A stretch of DNA of 64,000 nucleotides from Bacillota bacterium (lineage in GTDB: Bacteria; Bacillota; Clostridia; Lachnospirales; Lachnospiraceae): assembly GCA_023441965.1 (NCBI GenBank), contig JAEZNB010000010.1:54418-118417 (forward strand). The letters run 5' to 3'. Every line of letters begins with the position of its first letter. The stretch's first letter is position 1. Under the pieces are notes generated by a model. It did no database searches. It was not told the DNA's origin and was given only the letters and a program-made list of their open reading frames with translations. The translations under genes and the position numbers were made by a program. Of this stretch, positions 16,864 through 25,116 are shown piece by piece.

Positions 16864-18483
16864 ATGGCAGTAAAGTATGTTTTTGTGACCGGTGGTGTTG
16901 TATCCGGTCTGGGAAAGGGAATTACAGCAGCATCACTGGGCAGGCTCCTGAAGGCCCGGGGCTATCATGTAACGATGCAGAAGTTTGATCCCTATATCAA
17001 TATTGATCCCGGTACCATGAACCCGATCCAGCACGGTGAGGTTTTTGTTACCGATGACGGTGCTGAGACCGATCTGGACTTAGGTCATTATGAACGCTTT
17101 ATTGATGAGAGCTTAAATAAAAAATCCAATGTTACCACGGGTAAAATCTACTGGTCCGTTCTTTCCAAGGAAAGAAGGGGCGACTTTGGAGGAGGCACCG
17201 TTCAGGTCATTCCCCATATCACAAATGAAATCAAGAGCCGCTTTTATCGGAATGATGAGAGCTCGGATACCCATATCGCCATCATAGAGGTGGGTGGTAC
17301 GGTCGGTGATATCGAGAGCCAGCCCTTCCTGGAGGCAATTCGTCAGTTTAGAGTGGATCAGGGAGACCATAATGTGATTCTGATTCATGTAACCTTAATT
17401 CCTTATCTGAAGGCCTCAGGTGAAATGAAGACGAAACCGACTCAGGCCAGCGTCAAGGAGCTGCAGGGAATGGGAATCCGTCCCGATATTATCGTCTGCA
17501 GGACCGAGCATGCTCTGGAACCGGGGATCAAGGATAAGATTGCCTTGTTCTGTAATGTTCCCAGCTCTAATGTCCTTCAAAACATGGATGTGGAATACCT
17601 CTATGAAGCTCCCCTGGAGCTGGAGAAGGAGCATCTGGCAGATGTTGCTCTTGAATGTCTGCATTTGCCTGCTGCCAAGCCGGATCTTTCCGATTGGGAG
17701 CGGATGGTCCATGCCCTGAAAAATCCCAAGGGTGAAGTATGTGTAGCCCTGGTCGGTAAATACACCCAGCTCCATGATGCCTACATCAGCGTGGTAGAAT
17801 CCTTAAAGCATGGAGCAGTTGCCCATAACGTCTCCATCCATATCAAATGGCTCCCTTCCGAAACCGTAACCAAGGATAATGTGGAGGAGCTTCTGAAGGG
17901 TGTGGATGGTATCGTAGTACCGGGCGGCTTTGGTGACCGGGGAATTGAGGGTAAAATAAATGCCATCCGCTATGCCAGAGAGCATCAGATACCCTTCCTG
18001 GGTCTGTGCTTAGGCATGCAGCTGGCCTTGATAGAGTTTGCAAGAAATGTAATCGGTTATGAGGATGCCCACAGTATGGAGCTGAATGCCTCCACCAGCC
18101 ATCCGATCATACACCTGATGCCCGAACAGGATGGAATCGAAGATATCGGCGGAACCTTAAGGCTAGGCTCTTATCCCTGCGTACTGGATGAGTCTACGAA
18201 GGCATATGCCCTTTATGGGGAAAAGATCATTCATGAACGTCATCGTCATCGTTATGAGGTCAACAATACTTACCGCAAGGATTTCCTGGAGCATGGCATG
18301 CAACTGTCCGGCCTGTCTCCTGACGGCAGGATCGTGGAGATGATAGAGCTGACCGGTCATCCCTGGTTCCTGGCTACCCAGGCCCATCCGGAGTTTAAAT
18401 CCAGACCGAATAAGCCCCACCCCTTATTCCGCGGCTTTGTCGGAGCAGCCCTTAGCCTTCGGAGAGAAAGAAGAGGCCAGTAG
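16864..18483 (+). CDS. pyrG: CTP synthase
   Basis: Amidates UTP to CTP using glutamine, the last step of pyrimidine nucleotide synthesis. 539 residues: an N-terminal synthase domain opening with VTGGVVSGLGKGITAASLG and GTVGDIESQPFLEAIRQ, then a class I glutamine amidotransferase domain with nucleophile Cys in FLGLCLGMQ and the histidine-glutamate pair in QAHPEFKSRP. GGAGGAGGAG precedes the start. It is the only clear plus-strand gene of the window. Its last 60 bases overlap the 3' end of the convergent lspA-like gene. Confidence 0.98.
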   Translation: MAVKYVFVTGGVVSGLGKGITAASLGRLLKARGYHVTMQKFDPYINIDPGTMNPIQHGEVFVTDDGAETDLDLGHYERFIDESLNKKSNVTTGKIYWSVLSKERRGDFGGGTVQVIPHITNEIKSRFYRNDESSDTHIAIIEVGGTVGDIESQPFLEAIRQFRVDQGDHNVILIHVTLIPYLKASGEMKTKPTQASVKELQGMGIRPDIIVCRTEHALEPGIKDKIALFCNVPSSNVLQNMDVEYLYEAPLELEKEHLADVALECLHLPAAKPDLSDWERMVHALKNPKGEVCVALVGKYTQLHDAYISVVESLKHGAVAHNVSIHIKWLPSETVTKDNVEELLKGVDGIVVPGGFGDRGIEGKINAIRYAREHQIPFLGLCLGMQLALIEFARNVIGYEDAHSMELNASTSHPIIHLMPEQDGIEDIGGTLRLGSYPCVLDESTKAYALYGEKIIHERHRHRYEVNNTYRKDFLEHGMQLSGLSPDGRIVEMIELTGHPWFLATQAHPEFKSRPNKPHPLFRGFVGAALSLRRERRGQ

Positions 18484-18906
18484 GATCAGCAGGGCTCCAA
18501 GGAAGATAAACATATCGCCTATATTATAAACGACCTTATTCAGTCCTTTGCAATTGATGCTGAAATAGTCCATAACATAGCCGTGCTTCACACGGTCATA
18601 TACATTGGAGATGGCACCGCCAAGACAGAAGGACATACCCAATTTCAAAAGCTTATTATGCTTTCTGGGAAGAAGAAATGCGAACACAAGAAGCAGAATA
18701 CCCAATAGGACCAGGGATACCTTTTTGACTGTATCCGCCTTATCCTGCATGAAATTCAGGAACATTCCCCGGTTATATTGCTTCTTCAGTTGAATCTTAT
18801 CCTTAAGAATCATCTTGCTCTCACCGGGCTGCAGCTTGTGTTCCATATACTTCTTTATCTTACATTCCAATAATACAATTCCGGCAATAATCATTAGATA
18901 TATCAT
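18424..18906 (-). CDS. Signal peptidase II (LspA)-like protein
   Basis: A 160-residue membrane protein with LspA features: NRGMFLNF (the usual NxGxxF region), GGAISNVYDRVKHGYVMDYF with likely catalytic Asp-104, and YNIGDMFIFLG with Asp-131. Known LspA enzymes cleave prolipoproteins after lipid attachment. The N-terminal transmembrane region is more divergent than usual, so it may be a second, specialised copy (inference). It is the last gene after the Maf-like, GT2 and secreted-protein genes on the same strand, with no terminator seen before it. The C-terminal codons overlap pyrG on the other strand. Confidence 0.8.
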   Translation of the reverse strand: MIYLMIIAGIVLLECKIKKYMEHKLQPGESKMILKDKIQLKKQYNRGMFLNFMQDKADTVKKVSLVLLGILLLVFAFLLPRKHNKLLKLGMSFCLGGAISNVYDRVKHGYVMDYFSINCKGLNKVVYNIGDMFIFLGALLILLASSFSPKAKGCSDKAAE

Positions 18907-18971
18907 TTCAAACCCTCCTCATATTTTAGGTTCGGTATTCTCTTTCTATTGAATGCCTGCCGTTAAGAGTA

Positions 18972-19889
18972 TCAACAGGATTCCAGCTGTTTAGACCAGG
19001 GAATATGGCTTTCCAGCATTTCCCTGCCCTCTTTCCGTCTAATATTCTGGAAGGAGGGATAATGAAGCCGGAATACTTCCCCTTCTGTTAAGCTGCTTAA
19101 GCGGTCCCGTAAGCGGGAGTAATCGGGATCATAGCAGATCTTCAGCCTGTCATTGTTTAAGAGTCCCTTCATCTCCCGAAAGGCACAGGCCAGCTTCATC
19201 ACATTCAGATCCGACTCATATAGTTCAAGGACAGCTTCCTCTGCCATCCCAAGCAGCTCCTCCGCATGATAGCCCATGCCAAAGCCGTACAGTACATAGG
19301 TTTTCTTACCCTGACAATACCAAGACCCTGCCAAGCACAGGGCTTCCGCACTGACACGGCTGTTGGTATGGAAATAAAAATCTGAGTTCCCATGCTCTGC
19401 TGCCAGAGTCATCAGCCCTGTACTGGTAAATTCGATCCGGTAGCCGCTCTGCAGAAGCTCCTCAGGGTTCATCTCCTCCAACCCCTGCTCAGGAAAGCCG
19501 CTTCCCTTAGCTCTTAAGAGTTCGACATTCTCCAAGTACTTCTCTTCATCAAAGACAATCTCCTCCTTGCTGATGATCAGCTCCTGAACGCCGCAGAGAA
19601 AGCTGATCAGCTGAAGCTCCAGCAGATCTGCCAGCAGGATATAATCTCTCTTCATCTGTGCCTTCAGGATACCTTCCAGCATCTCCGTCACTGTATCGGT
19701 CGAAACCAGATGAAAATAATCCCTATCCCGGATAATGGCCTCCAGCGCCTCCTTCATTCCGTCCATGGAAGCGGCTATGATACCGATTGCCTTATCATAG
19801 CGCTGAGTACGGAAGTAATAATTCGCCCGGTCCAGGTGCTGCAACAGCAGAATATTCTGATCAAAGATATTTCTTATGTTCTTCTTCAA
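18972..19889 (-). CDS. Maf-like protein lacking the DUF115 transferase domain
   Basis: A 305-residue protein similar along its length to the first ~290 residues of the 562-residue Maf protein at 23221-24909: both have a helical N-terminus with a KRDYILLADLLE / RKDYVLLADLYE segment, a small domain (IEFTSTGLMTLAAE), then YGFGMGYHAEELL and LELYESDLNVMKLAC. It stops at the point where the DUF115/MptE-like domain with GPSLDKN would begin. It is either a natural stand-alone N-terminal module or an old truncation; the frame is clean and the start well placed, which favours a working gene. Confidence 0.8.
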   Translation of the reverse strand: MKKNIRNIFDQNILLLQHLDRANYYFRTQRYDKAIGIIAASMDGMKEALEAIIRDRDYFHLVSTDTVTEMLEGILKAQMKRDYILLADLLELQLISFLCGVQELIISKEEIVFDEEKYLENVELLRAKGSGFPEQGLEEMNPEELLQSGYRIEFTSTGLMTLAAEHGNSDFYFHTNSRVSAEALCLAGSWYCQGKKTYVLYGFGMGYHAEELLGMAEEAVLELYESDLNVMKLACAFREMKGLLNNDRLKICYDPDYSRLRDRLSSLTEGEVFRLHYPSFQNIRRKEGREMLESHIPWSKQLESC

Positions 19890-19895
19890 GTAAGC

Positions 19896-20924
19896 TCACC
19901 TCATATTTTCCCGGTACCAGGCTTCGGCTTGTGCCCGGTAGACCTCTTCCTCTTTTCTGTTCCCCATAGAACCATAGCAATCTGCCAACCGCTTCAGGGG
20001 ATAATCTCCGCCATAACGGATATTCAGTTCACATTCTGTCTCATAGGCCGCGTTATAAAACCAAAGCGCCGCCTCCTGCACATCTCCGATCGCAACGAAA
20101 TACTCTCCCAGCTCATGGCATACCTCCGCAGAGGCCTTGCCCTCAGCCAGGTTCTTCAAACTGTATTTCAGGAGTCCGCTCATATCCTCCTGCAATCTGC
20201 AGGCCCTGGTCAGTACACATTCATAAATCTTTCGTTCCCGTTCGTTACATTCCTGGCTCTCGGCAACGCTTCTGAAATAGGGTGCAGCCTCCAGAAAATC
20301 CTGTTCTGTCCCTGCGATGAAGAGCTCCTTCGCATACATTTCATAGAGCTTTGCAGACAGCTTCCCCTCTCTGTCAATCGCCTTACGGAAGATCTTAAAA
20401 TCCCTACCGGCATGATTACTCTGCGGCAGATGCGTTATCACGATATCGCTGTCATATACCACGGGAGAAAGCAAGACACTCTCATGAATCGGGTCTACGA
20501 AGCGGAAGCTCCTGACCCTTTTGTACAGCTTGGGCCGGTATTCCACATTAAAATTATAGCTTGTATTATGCTCCAGCTGATTAGCATATTTCATCTGCAC
20601 GATATCGATCTCCGGCAGCAGGGTCTGCTTCAGTATCCTGAAGCGCTCCCTGTTCTCCTCATCGATCACCTCATCGGCATCCGCAACATAAATGTAATCC
20701 ATCGTTGCTTTCGCTAAGGATTCATTTCTGGCAGCAGCAAAATCATCCTGCCATTCAAAATCATAGACTTTATTCGTATACCGGGATGCCACTTCCTTAG
20801 TGGCATCCCGGGATCCTGTGTCTAAGATAATAATTTCATCCGCAAGTCCGGAGAGGGAGTCCAGGCATCTGCCCAGAACTTCCTCCTCATCCTTCACAAT
20901 CATGCATACACTGATGGTAATCAT
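19896..20924 (-). CDS. GT2 glycosyltransferase with TPR-like C-terminus
   Basis: 342 residues. The N-terminal GT-A domain begins ISVCMIVKDEEEVLGRCLDSL, with IILDTGSRDAT and the metal-binding DADEV (DxD type) near residue 80. The C-terminal half (~200-340) is helical with repeats resembling tetratricopeptides (ARNLQ-like spacing, YFVAIGDVQEAALWFYNAA). Such proteins are common in SPBc2/flagellar-glycan loci and transfer the first or inner sugars. It lies 6 bp before the Maf-like gene and 14 bp after the secreted protein. Confidence 0.88.
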   Translation of the reverse strand: MITISVCMIVKDEEEVLGRCLDSLSGLADEIIILDTGSRDATKEVASRYTNKVYDFEWQDDFAAARNESLAKATMDYIYVADADEVIDEENRERFRILKQTLLPEIDIVQMKYANQLEHNTSYNFNVEYRPKLYKRVRSFRFVDPIHESVLLSPVVYDSDIVITHLPQSNHAGRDFKIFRKAIDREGKLSAKLYEMYAKELFIAGTEQDFLEAAPYFRSVAESQECNERERKIYECVLTRACRLQEDMSGLLKYSLKNLAEGKASAEVCHELGEYFVAIGDVQEAALWFYNAAYETECELNIRYGGDYPLKRLADCYGSMGNRKEEEVYRAQAEAWYRENMR

Positions 20925-20938
20925 CCTGCTCTCCTGTC

Positions 20939-22975
20939 TTATCCTACCAACTCACTGGTCATCTGGAAGCATTTGTACTTAACGATATGGCCGGTTTCGG
21001 TATTATACTCAAGTATTATGACATAAGCATAACTCGGGTTACTTAAGACGACCGAGATATCATTTCCGGGAGTGTAAGGGAATGCTCCCGGAAGATAATC
21101 CTTTATTGTATTCTCCACATAGATCTTATCTGTCAAACTAACATTAGAGTACATATAACAGTAAGCATTTCCTCTTCCCAGAGGAGTTGATACATTGATT
21201 TTAGTCGCTCCCGAACCTCCCTTGGATGCGGTAGCAGATAAGACTACGGCTTTCGTCGGATTCTTCACTGTCAGAAGAACCGAGGACTTATCTACCGTTC
21301 CATTCATAAAGGTGATGGTAAGTGCCTTCTTATTGCAGTTCGGTGTTATCTGAAGGGAGTTTCGGTCCAAGGTAACTGTCATGGTATAGGTACTGTCCGG
21401 ATCAAATGGATTCGAACCACTGATCGTTGGCGAAACTGTGCTTGTAAATGAGATTTCCTTTGTGCCCAGTTTAATGCTTCTGATTTCTGTTTCATAAGCA
21501 TCCTTGCCGGAGGTGTTTAGCTGAATATCAAAGGAAATCAAGTTGCTGCTTATCGTCATGTCTTTGACGAAGGTATAAGAGCCCTTCTGTACGACCGGTA
21601 CAGCCGGATAATTGATCTGATAATGGATCACTGTGGAGGCTATCTCAGTGCTTGTCGTATTTGTGCTGTTTACCAACCTATTCTTTTTTTCCTTCATTCT
21701 GATATAGAGGTTGCCGCCCTCCATCGCCTTGCTCTTTAAGATCTTGACCTCCGTTGCCTTGGTGATGGTTGTCCAGATTGTTTTACTTAAGTTTTCAACA
21801 GTTAATTGGGCATCAGGCTTCATGATACAGTATTCATAGGGGTTATCCGCAGAAGCGGAAGGGATGGTAACCACCATATTCTTATCTCCGGTGTAGGAGA
21901 TATAGATGTTTTGATTATCTGATCCGGTATTCTTTGGCGCAGGTCCGGATACCAGTCGGTCCGGATCCAGATACCTCTGCTCGTTCAGCATAATTTCGTT
22001 ACTCCTGGAGGCTGCTGATTTTGCTGTGGCATATTCCCTGACCTCCAGAATCATCTCCGGGAAGGGACGTGAGATACCATCCGGAAGATCAATCGGATTA
22101 CTGTATAATCCTCTTACGATCTCTCTGAATTCCAGCTTCTTTATGGATCTGTCGGTCATCTTGATCCAATCTGTCTCGTCGGATCTGGTCGCTACCCGGT
22201 ACTCCTTGCCATAGTTGATTTCGGCAGTGAACTTGGATCCATCGATTCCCACTGTTCCGGCACTTGCCTTCTTCGCTATTCTTAATCTGACCTCTATACT
22301 GGCGCGTCTACCCTTGGTGCCATCAGGATAGATGGGATTTCCACCTGTTCCACGGGTAACATCATTTAAGGCCTTTATACGAAAGTAAAGGTCCGCTCCC
22401 TTGATCTGATATTTTTCCAGCTGTGCAACGGTCAGTTCACTGAACTCCTTCCACTTACCGCTTTCTCCCTTCTTCCATTCCAGATCATTATGGGTAATCG
22501 GCGCCGCTACGGTGCCTGCGTTTGTAATCAAACTCAGCAGGGACTCAATCGTATCCGTTTCCTCCAATGAACTGATGTTGGTATAGTTGATGGATATTTC
22601 CAGCTTTGTGGTTCGCTTTGGCAGAACGATACGAGCCTGGGTATTGGTACGATCATTCGCGCCCATGATCTTGATAACATTGTCCATGGTATTCATAACC
22701 CAGGAGAAATCCAATCTGGTCTGATCCTCACTATTCAAATCCGCCGGTATCATTTCCCAGTTTCCCTTGCCTGCATCCATTTCCGAAGCAAAGTAGATCC
22801 TTAAATTCCCGTTATTGTTAATAACGATTTCTTCTTCCTCATAGTCCACCGTAGCTACGGTTACCGGACCCGCAGTAATAGCATAAGCCGCTCTTTCCTC
22901 CTGCAGGAAGAATAAACCGAGCATGAAAACAAAGCCCATGATCAGTTTTGCCTTCGATAGATGAAATCTTCCCAT
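20939..22975 (-). CDS. Large secreted beta-rich protein of unknown function
   Basis: About 678 residues. The N-terminus MGRFHLSKAKLIMGF with a hydrophobic core and cleavage-like AYA is a typical signal peptide. There is no lipobox cysteine and no LPxTG or membrane tail. The mature part is rich in Thr, Ser, Asn and alternating hydrophobic residues, suggesting repeated beta domains (recurring phrases such as YEYCIMKPDAQLTVENL and AYCYMYSNVSLTDKIYVEN). I recognise no family. The ATG at 22975 has GGAGG six bases upstream, so it is preferred over one at 23002. Its place among glycosyltransferases makes it a candidate exported glycan substrate (inference). Confidence 0.8.
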   Translation of the reverse strand: MGRFHLSKAKLIMGFVFMLGLFFLQEERAAYAITAGPVTVATVDYEEEEIVINNNGNLRIYFASEMDAGKGNWEMIPADLNSEDQTRLDFSWVMNTMDNVIKIMGANDRTNTQARIVLPKRTTKLEISINYTNISSLEETDTIESLLSLITNAGTVAAPITHNDLEWKKGESGKWKEFSELTVAQLEKYQIKGADLYFRIKALNDVTRGTGGNPIYPDGTKGRRASIEVRLRIAKKASAGTVGIDGSKFTAEINYGKEYRVATRSDETDWIKMTDRSIKKLEFREIVRGLYSNPIDLPDGISRPFPEMILEVREYATAKSAASRSNEIMLNEQRYLDPDRLVSGPAPKNTGSDNQNIYISYTGDKNMVVTIPSASADNPYEYCIMKPDAQLTVENLSKTIWTTITKATEVKILKSKAMEGGNLYIRMKEKKNRLVNSTNTTSTEIASTVIHYQINYPAVPVVQKGSYTFVKDMTISSNLISFDIQLNTSGKDAYETEIRSIKLGTKEISFTSTVSPTISGSNPFDPDSTYTMTVTLDRNSLQITPNCNKKALTITFMNGTVDKSSVLLTVKNPTKAVVLSATASKGGSGATKINVSTPLGRGNAYCYMYSNVSLTDKIYVENTIKDYLPGAFPYTPGNDISVVLSNPSYAYVIILEYNTETGHIVKYKCFQMTSELVG

Positions 22976-23155
22976 ATTATACCTCCATCCTGTTCTTACC
23001 AAACATACTATTCCAGAGTTTTTCTGATTTATGAAATCATAGAATCCTATCCTTAAGCATCATTATGTTCCCATAATATACATATCGGTTATTCTCCGTT
23101 ATTCATAAACCTTTTCATACGATAATTTAAGCCTTCTCCTTTATTTACCTAGGCT

Positions 23156-23207
23156 GACCGGAAGACTGACACCGGTTACCTACGGTCTTCTGCAGTCATT
23201 TCCGGTC
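23156..23207 (-). terminator. Hairpin after the Maf gene
   Basis: GACCGGAA...GACTG pairs with CAGTC...TTTCCGGTC (23156 to 23207) with a small bulge and an inner ACCG/CGGT stem. It lies 14 bp after the stop of the 562-residue Maf gene on the minus strand. No T tract follows, so termination is possible rather than certain; it may mark the end of the neuB-to-maf operon. Confidence 0.4.
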
Positions 23208-23220
23208 TCCCTGATTTTCC

Positions 23221-24909
23221 TTACTTCATCACATCCGCCAGTTTGGCGATTCTCATGCCCTTTATCCTGGCTCCGCCCTCAGTGGCATCGATAAATTCAA
23301 TCCCCGATGTCTCCCGGATGCAATTCTCTATCCAGATCCGGAACAAGTCCAGACTGCGGCTGGTATAAATCAGGTTGCCATGAATATCCTCCACCTGCCT
23401 CATATCCTGCAGCTGGGTGATGTTCCTGCGGGAGGTATCACTGGCATGGGCAAATTGATCTGTGAAGGCCAGGTCAAGACCGACAAAGATGATTCGGCTG
23501 CAGCCCAGACCGATCCCGATATCCAGTGCAGCCGTGCTCACAGAGCCTCCTGTCCGGTAGCAATGAGCTCCCAAGCTCGCTGCCTTCTCCTCTGCTCTGC
23601 GATAATCCCTTTGAAAGACGATATATTTCGTCCCCTTATATAATTGGGCAAATTTATAGTAAGCGGTGGACAAGAAAAGTAAGGGCACACCGCAATCTTC
23701 CATTCCTGCCAGCTGACCGTAGACCCTTTCATTCGGATCGGTGACCAGCACATAATCCGGTCTGATACCGGCCTTCATCAGCTTCTTGAAGACAGTCCCT
23801 GTAGCAAGGATAATCCCCTTCTCTGTACCTGCGACATCCTTCAGCTGATGGAAATTCTTATCCAGAGAAGGCCCTGCCGCAATGATATACAGGGATCTTC
23901 CGCTAAAGCTCTCCTTCAGCTCATCCACAATTCTGTCATAGCACCTGATATTCTTATTGAAATTACCCTTTAGAAGACTGTATTGATTTTTCACAGAGCT
24001 GTACTGGATAAAATAATTCTCCAGCTTCTCCTTCAGAAGCCTGTTTCCTGCTGACACCATGGAAGGATAATGAATTACGAATTCTGCTTCTTCCTCCAGC
24101 CGGTCCAGCCGCTCTGCCAGCTTCGTAAAATCCGGGTCATAGAAGAGCTGCACCCGCGGACTGGCGAAGCAGTGGATATGATCCGTATAGGTACAGGCCA
24201 GACGAAGGACCTCCGGATCACTTTCATATATCTCCACCTCCAGGAATTCATCCAGAGCCAGTAATTCCACGATATGATATCCCATACCAAGGCCATAGAT
24301 CAGGTATTTTGATTTTTCAGGGCTATACCAGGCCTGGGCCAAGGCGATCGCTTCCTTCCAGACATTGAGATTACTATGGAAGTAACGCTTGCTGCCGTCC
24401 CTTTCCACTGCCAGGGTCACATCCCCGGAGGAGGTTGCCTCAATAGAATACCCCTTGGCCGGCACCTGCCCTGAAGTGGCTGAGGCCTGTAACGCCCGGC
24501 TTATGCCGGCATTGTTTTGCTCCAGATAATCTATATTCTTAGGAAGGTGATTATGCTCCTTCATGATATCCAGATCACTGAGGATAGCTGCCTGCAGCTG
24601 ATATAAAAGAGGCAGGAGGCTGATTTCGTAGAGATCTGCCAGAAGCACATAATCCTTCCGTTCCTGGGCCCCCATCAGCTCCTGCAACAGCCCCAATACT
24701 GCCGCCTCATTTGGCTGAATGCCCTTATCCGTCAGATACTCCCTACACTCCGGTAATAGCTTCAGAAAGGTATGCATACAGTCAAAGATCAATGAGGATT
24801 TTCTTAAGGCCCTGTCAAAATTTTGCCTTTGGAAAAGGGGAATGACTCGATAGATCCCCGCTATCAGTATTCTGTTATTATGATAAAACGCTACGATATT
24901 CTTATCCAT
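23221..24909 (-). CDS. Maf/DUF115 family flagellin glycosylation protein
   Basis: 562 residues. The N-terminal ~280 residues are helical plus a small sugar-nucleotide-type region (YGLGMGYHIVELLAL, EIYESDPEVLRLACTY). The C-terminal 6-hydroxymethylpterin pyrophosphokinase-like (MptE/DUF115) domain begins IIAAGPSLDKNFHQL and continues with DYVLVTDPNE, GGSVSTAALDIG and FVGLDLAFTD. Maf proteins transfer nonulosonic acids onto flagellin Ser/Thr in Campylobacter, Clostridium and Geobacillus. It is the last gene in a long run starting at the NeuB gene (42900). A second full Maf lies at 46196-48070. Confidence 0.88.
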   Translation of the reverse strand: MDKNIVAFYHNNRILIAGIYRVIPLFQRQNFDRALRKSSLIFDCMHTFLKLLPECREYLTDKGIQPNEAAVLGLLQELMGAQERKDYVLLADLYEISLLPLLYQLQAAILSDLDIMKEHNHLPKNIDYLEQNNAGISRALQASATSGQVPAKGYSIEATSSGDVTLAVERDGSKRYFHSNLNVWKEAIALAQAWYSPEKSKYLIYGLGMGYHIVELLALDEFLEVEIYESDPEVLRLACTYTDHIHCFASPRVQLFYDPDFTKLAERLDRLEEEAEFVIHYPSMVSAGNRLLKEKLENYFIQYSSVKNQYSLLKGNFNKNIRCYDRIVDELKESFSGRSLYIIAAGPSLDKNFHQLKDVAGTEKGIILATGTVFKKLMKAGIRPDYVLVTDPNERVYGQLAGMEDCGVPLLFLSTAYYKFAQLYKGTKYIVFQRDYRRAEEKAASLGAHCYRTGGSVSTAALDIGIGLGCSRIIFVGLDLAFTDQFAHASDTSRRNITQLQDMRQVEDIHGNLIYTSRSLDLFRIWIENCIRETSGIEFIDATEGGARIKGMRIAKLADVMK

Positions 24910-24939
24910 GGATCTCCTTATGATGGCTGCTTATGGCTT

Positions 24940-25116
24940 TTAGTTCTGATAGGGACAGACACGGTTGCATTCGCCGCAGTCAATACAGCGCAAGGTATCT
25001 GTCAGGGGATATAAAAAACCCTCTTCATCAGCAGTCAGCTCGATGCATGCCACCGGGCAGATCTGCTCACATGCCCCGCAGCCGCAGCACAGTTCCTTTG
25101 ATGTTATTATAATCAT
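24940..25116 (-). CDS. Small 2[4Fe-4S] ferredoxin
   Basis: 58 residues with two CxxCxxxCP-type clusters, CGCGACEQICP and CIDCGECNRVCP, sufficient for two [4Fe-4S] centres. The ATG at 25116 is chosen: it overlaps the stop of the FrhB-like gene as TCATGA and lies behind GAGGTGG, so translation is probably coupled. An ATG at 25149 would lie deep in the preceding gene. In many polysaccharide loci this ferredoxin is fused to the FrhB-like protein; here it is a separate gene just after it, so the two products likely work together. Confidence 0.9.
   Translation of the reverse strand: MIIITSKELCCGCGACEQICPVACIELTADEEGFLYPLTDTLRCIDCGECNRVCPYQN

Noticed and set aside
18972..19889. Pseudogene of a full Maf
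   Set aside because: The frame is clean with a sensible start and the region downstream shows no leftover DUF115 sequence; it is reported as an intact short gene instead.
23056..23086. Sigma-28 promoter before the secreted-protein gene
   Set aside because: The -10 ACCGATAT is good but no TAAA-type -35 is found 11 bp upstream, so it was not listed as a feature.
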